Shown: positions 38,488-39,442 of the stretch, in pieces
Layout of the letters: every line of letters begins with the position of its first letter
Position numbering within the stretch: the stretch's first letter is position 1
DNA from: a virus
IMG/VR virus record: IMGVR_UViG_3300020156_000018
Coordinates: 1-39,442 of that record
DNA: 39,442 nucleotides
Strand: one strand, 5' to 3'
Notes under the pieces: model-generated
What the model saw: the letters and a program-made list of their open reading frames with translations, nothing else
What the model was told of the DNA's origin: nothing
The model's database searches: none
Translations under genes and position numbers: made by a program

Positions 38488-39442
38488 CGAGGTATTTGTC
38501 GAGTTCCAGGGCTTCGGGCTTGGGCGGGAGCACCATCGTGTCATCCACGGGAGGAAGTTGCCCGAACGGAACGGCCGATCGGCCAGTCAGTCCCGCGCCC
38601 ATGCCCGGGATTTTCGGAAGCAGCGTCTTGGCGGCGGTGGTGGTCTTGCCGCCGGAAATCATCGAATCGACGAAGGAACGCACCTCGCCGGGGAGCATCT
38701 CCTTCTTGGTTCCGATGTAGCGCTTCGCCTCGATCCGCAGATCCTCGGCCCGCCGATAGGCTGCCTCCTTTTCCTGCGGCGTTGCATCCTCACCGACTTT
38801 CCCGAAAACGGCGGCGTCGAGCGCGCGGTTGATTTGCCCCCGGGCCAGCGCGTTGAGATCTTCCGGGGTGATCGCCGATTGATCCCGCGGCGCGGAAGGA
38901 TCGCGACCGGCAGGCGACAAATAACCGAGCTCCTTTTTCAGGTCGCCCTGATAATTCGGGGGAATCGACCCGATGACTTTCGCGCGGGTTTCATTGAAAA
39001 GCTCGCGGTATTGCTCCTGCGAAATGGACGGATCCTGCCGGGCCTCCCGGAGGTTGTCGGTGAGACGCCATGCCGAGAGGAAAACTTCCTTCTTGGGCGG
39101 GGTGGTGTTATCGATTCCTCTGCGGAATTCCGCCCGATCCTTGTCGGTGAGGTAGCGCGCGGAATCGATGTTGTTTTCCTCAAGGGTGCCTTCCAACAAC
39201 ATTGCCTCCAGTGCCGAGAACTCGCCCTCCCGGTATTCCTGCACCTGATTCTTGGCGAGGGATTCCAACCGGCGGCGATCGGCGTTGCTCAGGTCGGGAT
39301 ACTGTTCGGGCAGCACCTTCACGAATGGGGTCGGATCCTCCTCAATCTGCCGCTCCAGCTCCCCCACGGTAAATTGCCGCATGGTCTCGGTTTCGATTTG
39401 CTCTCGCTCCGCCGGGGAAAACCCGAGATTCGGGAGCTCTCC
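38477..39442 (-). CDS. Internal virion protein, 3' part (gene begins at the left end)
   Basis: This is the second piece of the gene whose ATG is at 626-628. The apparent ATG at 39380-39382 is internal and lies inside the duplicated end. The piece encodes helical, charged segments, then a Pro/Thr/Leu-rich C-terminus ending Leu-Glu-Leu-Asp-Lys-Tyr-Leu-Asp-Gly-Asn, and its stop overlaps the giant protein start by 11 bases. Bases 39316-39442 repeat 1-127, so the two entries share that coding stretch. Confidence 0.8.
   Translation of the reverse strand, partial: GELPNLGFSPAEREQIETETMRQFTVGELERQIEEDPTPFVKVLPEQYPDLSNADRRRLESLAKNQVQEYREGEFSALEAMLLEGTLEENNIDSARYLTDKDRAEFRRGIDNTTPPKKEVFLSAWRLTDNLREARQDPSISQEQYRELFNETRAKVIGSIPPNYQGDLKKELGYLSPAGRDPSAPRDQSAITPEDLNALARGQINRALDAAVFGKVGEDATPQEKEAAYRRAEDLRIEAKRYIGTKKEMLPGEVRSFVDSMISGGKTTTAAKTLLPKIPGMGAGLTGRSAVPFGQLPPVDDTMVLPPKPEALELDKYLDGN
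39316..39442. repeat. Right copy of 127-bp terminal direct repeat
   Basis: Exact copy of bases 1-127. Removing it gives a circle of 39,315 bp. The duplicated stretch lies inside the internal virion protein gene, so it duplicates coding sequence and not an intergenic site. Confidence 0.97.

Noticed and set aside
1-39442. CRISPR array, diversity-generating retroelement, insertion sequence or full tRNA gene
   Set aside because: No spaced identical repeats, reverse transcriptase, transposase or complete cloverleaf was seen; the only tRNA-like stretch is the attP core.

Overview
The window is one complete, circular genome of a temperate podovirus-like phage, cut open inside a gene. Bases 1-127 are repeated exactly as the last 127 bases (39316-39442). 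One reading frame runs without interruption across that join, so the unique genome is 39,315 bp. The 127-bp overlap looks like a k-mer assembly overlap rather than a biological terminal repeat. G+C is high (near 62-67% in sampled structural genes). Shine-Dalgarno sequences are rare, and many genes are joined by ATGA or GTGA stop/start overlaps. The integrase style weakly suggests a Verrucomicrobiota-like or similar high-GC host; this is an inference and not proven.

Layout. Every gene except the repressor and the integrase lies on the minus strand, so transcription runs towards decreasing coordinates. The immunity and lysogeny region is at 24.0-26.98 kb. It holds a plus-strand HTH repressor (24318-24854), a divergent small RHH-like gene (24035-24235), paired GTGAAATTTCAC palindromes between them, two small membrane-protein genes (24855-25558) in AT-rich DNA, a tyrosine integrase (25611-26843), and an attP core that copies a tRNA 3' end (probably tRNA-Thr) one base after the integrase stop codon. 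Leftward from the operators comes the early operon (24.0-12.9 kb): a HTH protein, small proteins, a J-domain protein, RecT, a YqaJ/lambda-type exonuclease, a DUF5131 (Gp37/Gp68) protein, a RuvC-like resolvase, a C5-cytosine methyltransferase, an N4/N6 methyltransferase, a replication protein with an HNH-like insert, a DnaC-type loader, and small HTH or zinc-ribbon proteins.

The late region continues leftward: winged-helix protein, small and large terminase (12.8-10.5 kb), portal, Bbp19-like protein, scaffold, major capsid protein, a capsid-proximal structural protein, T7-type tail tubular proteins A and B, a cupin-like protein, and internal virion proteins. One internal virion gene crosses the contig ends. 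A 2211-residue polyvalent virion protein, tail fibre proteins and the lysis genes (membrane protein/holin candidate, endolysin, small one-TM protein) follow, ending at attP. The virion is thus T7/BPP-1-like, while recombination and lysogeny are lambda-like. No phage RNA polymerase, DNA polymerase, reverse transcriptase, tRNA gene or CRISPR array was seen.

The most notable points are a 14-base motif present three times just upstream of late gene groups (candidate late promoter or regulator), a long second reading frame overprinted on the cytosine methyltransferase gene, the operator array, the attP structure with its repeated GGAACAT elements, an HNH-like domain without its zinc ligands inside the replication protein, and a structured leader before the capsid gene.
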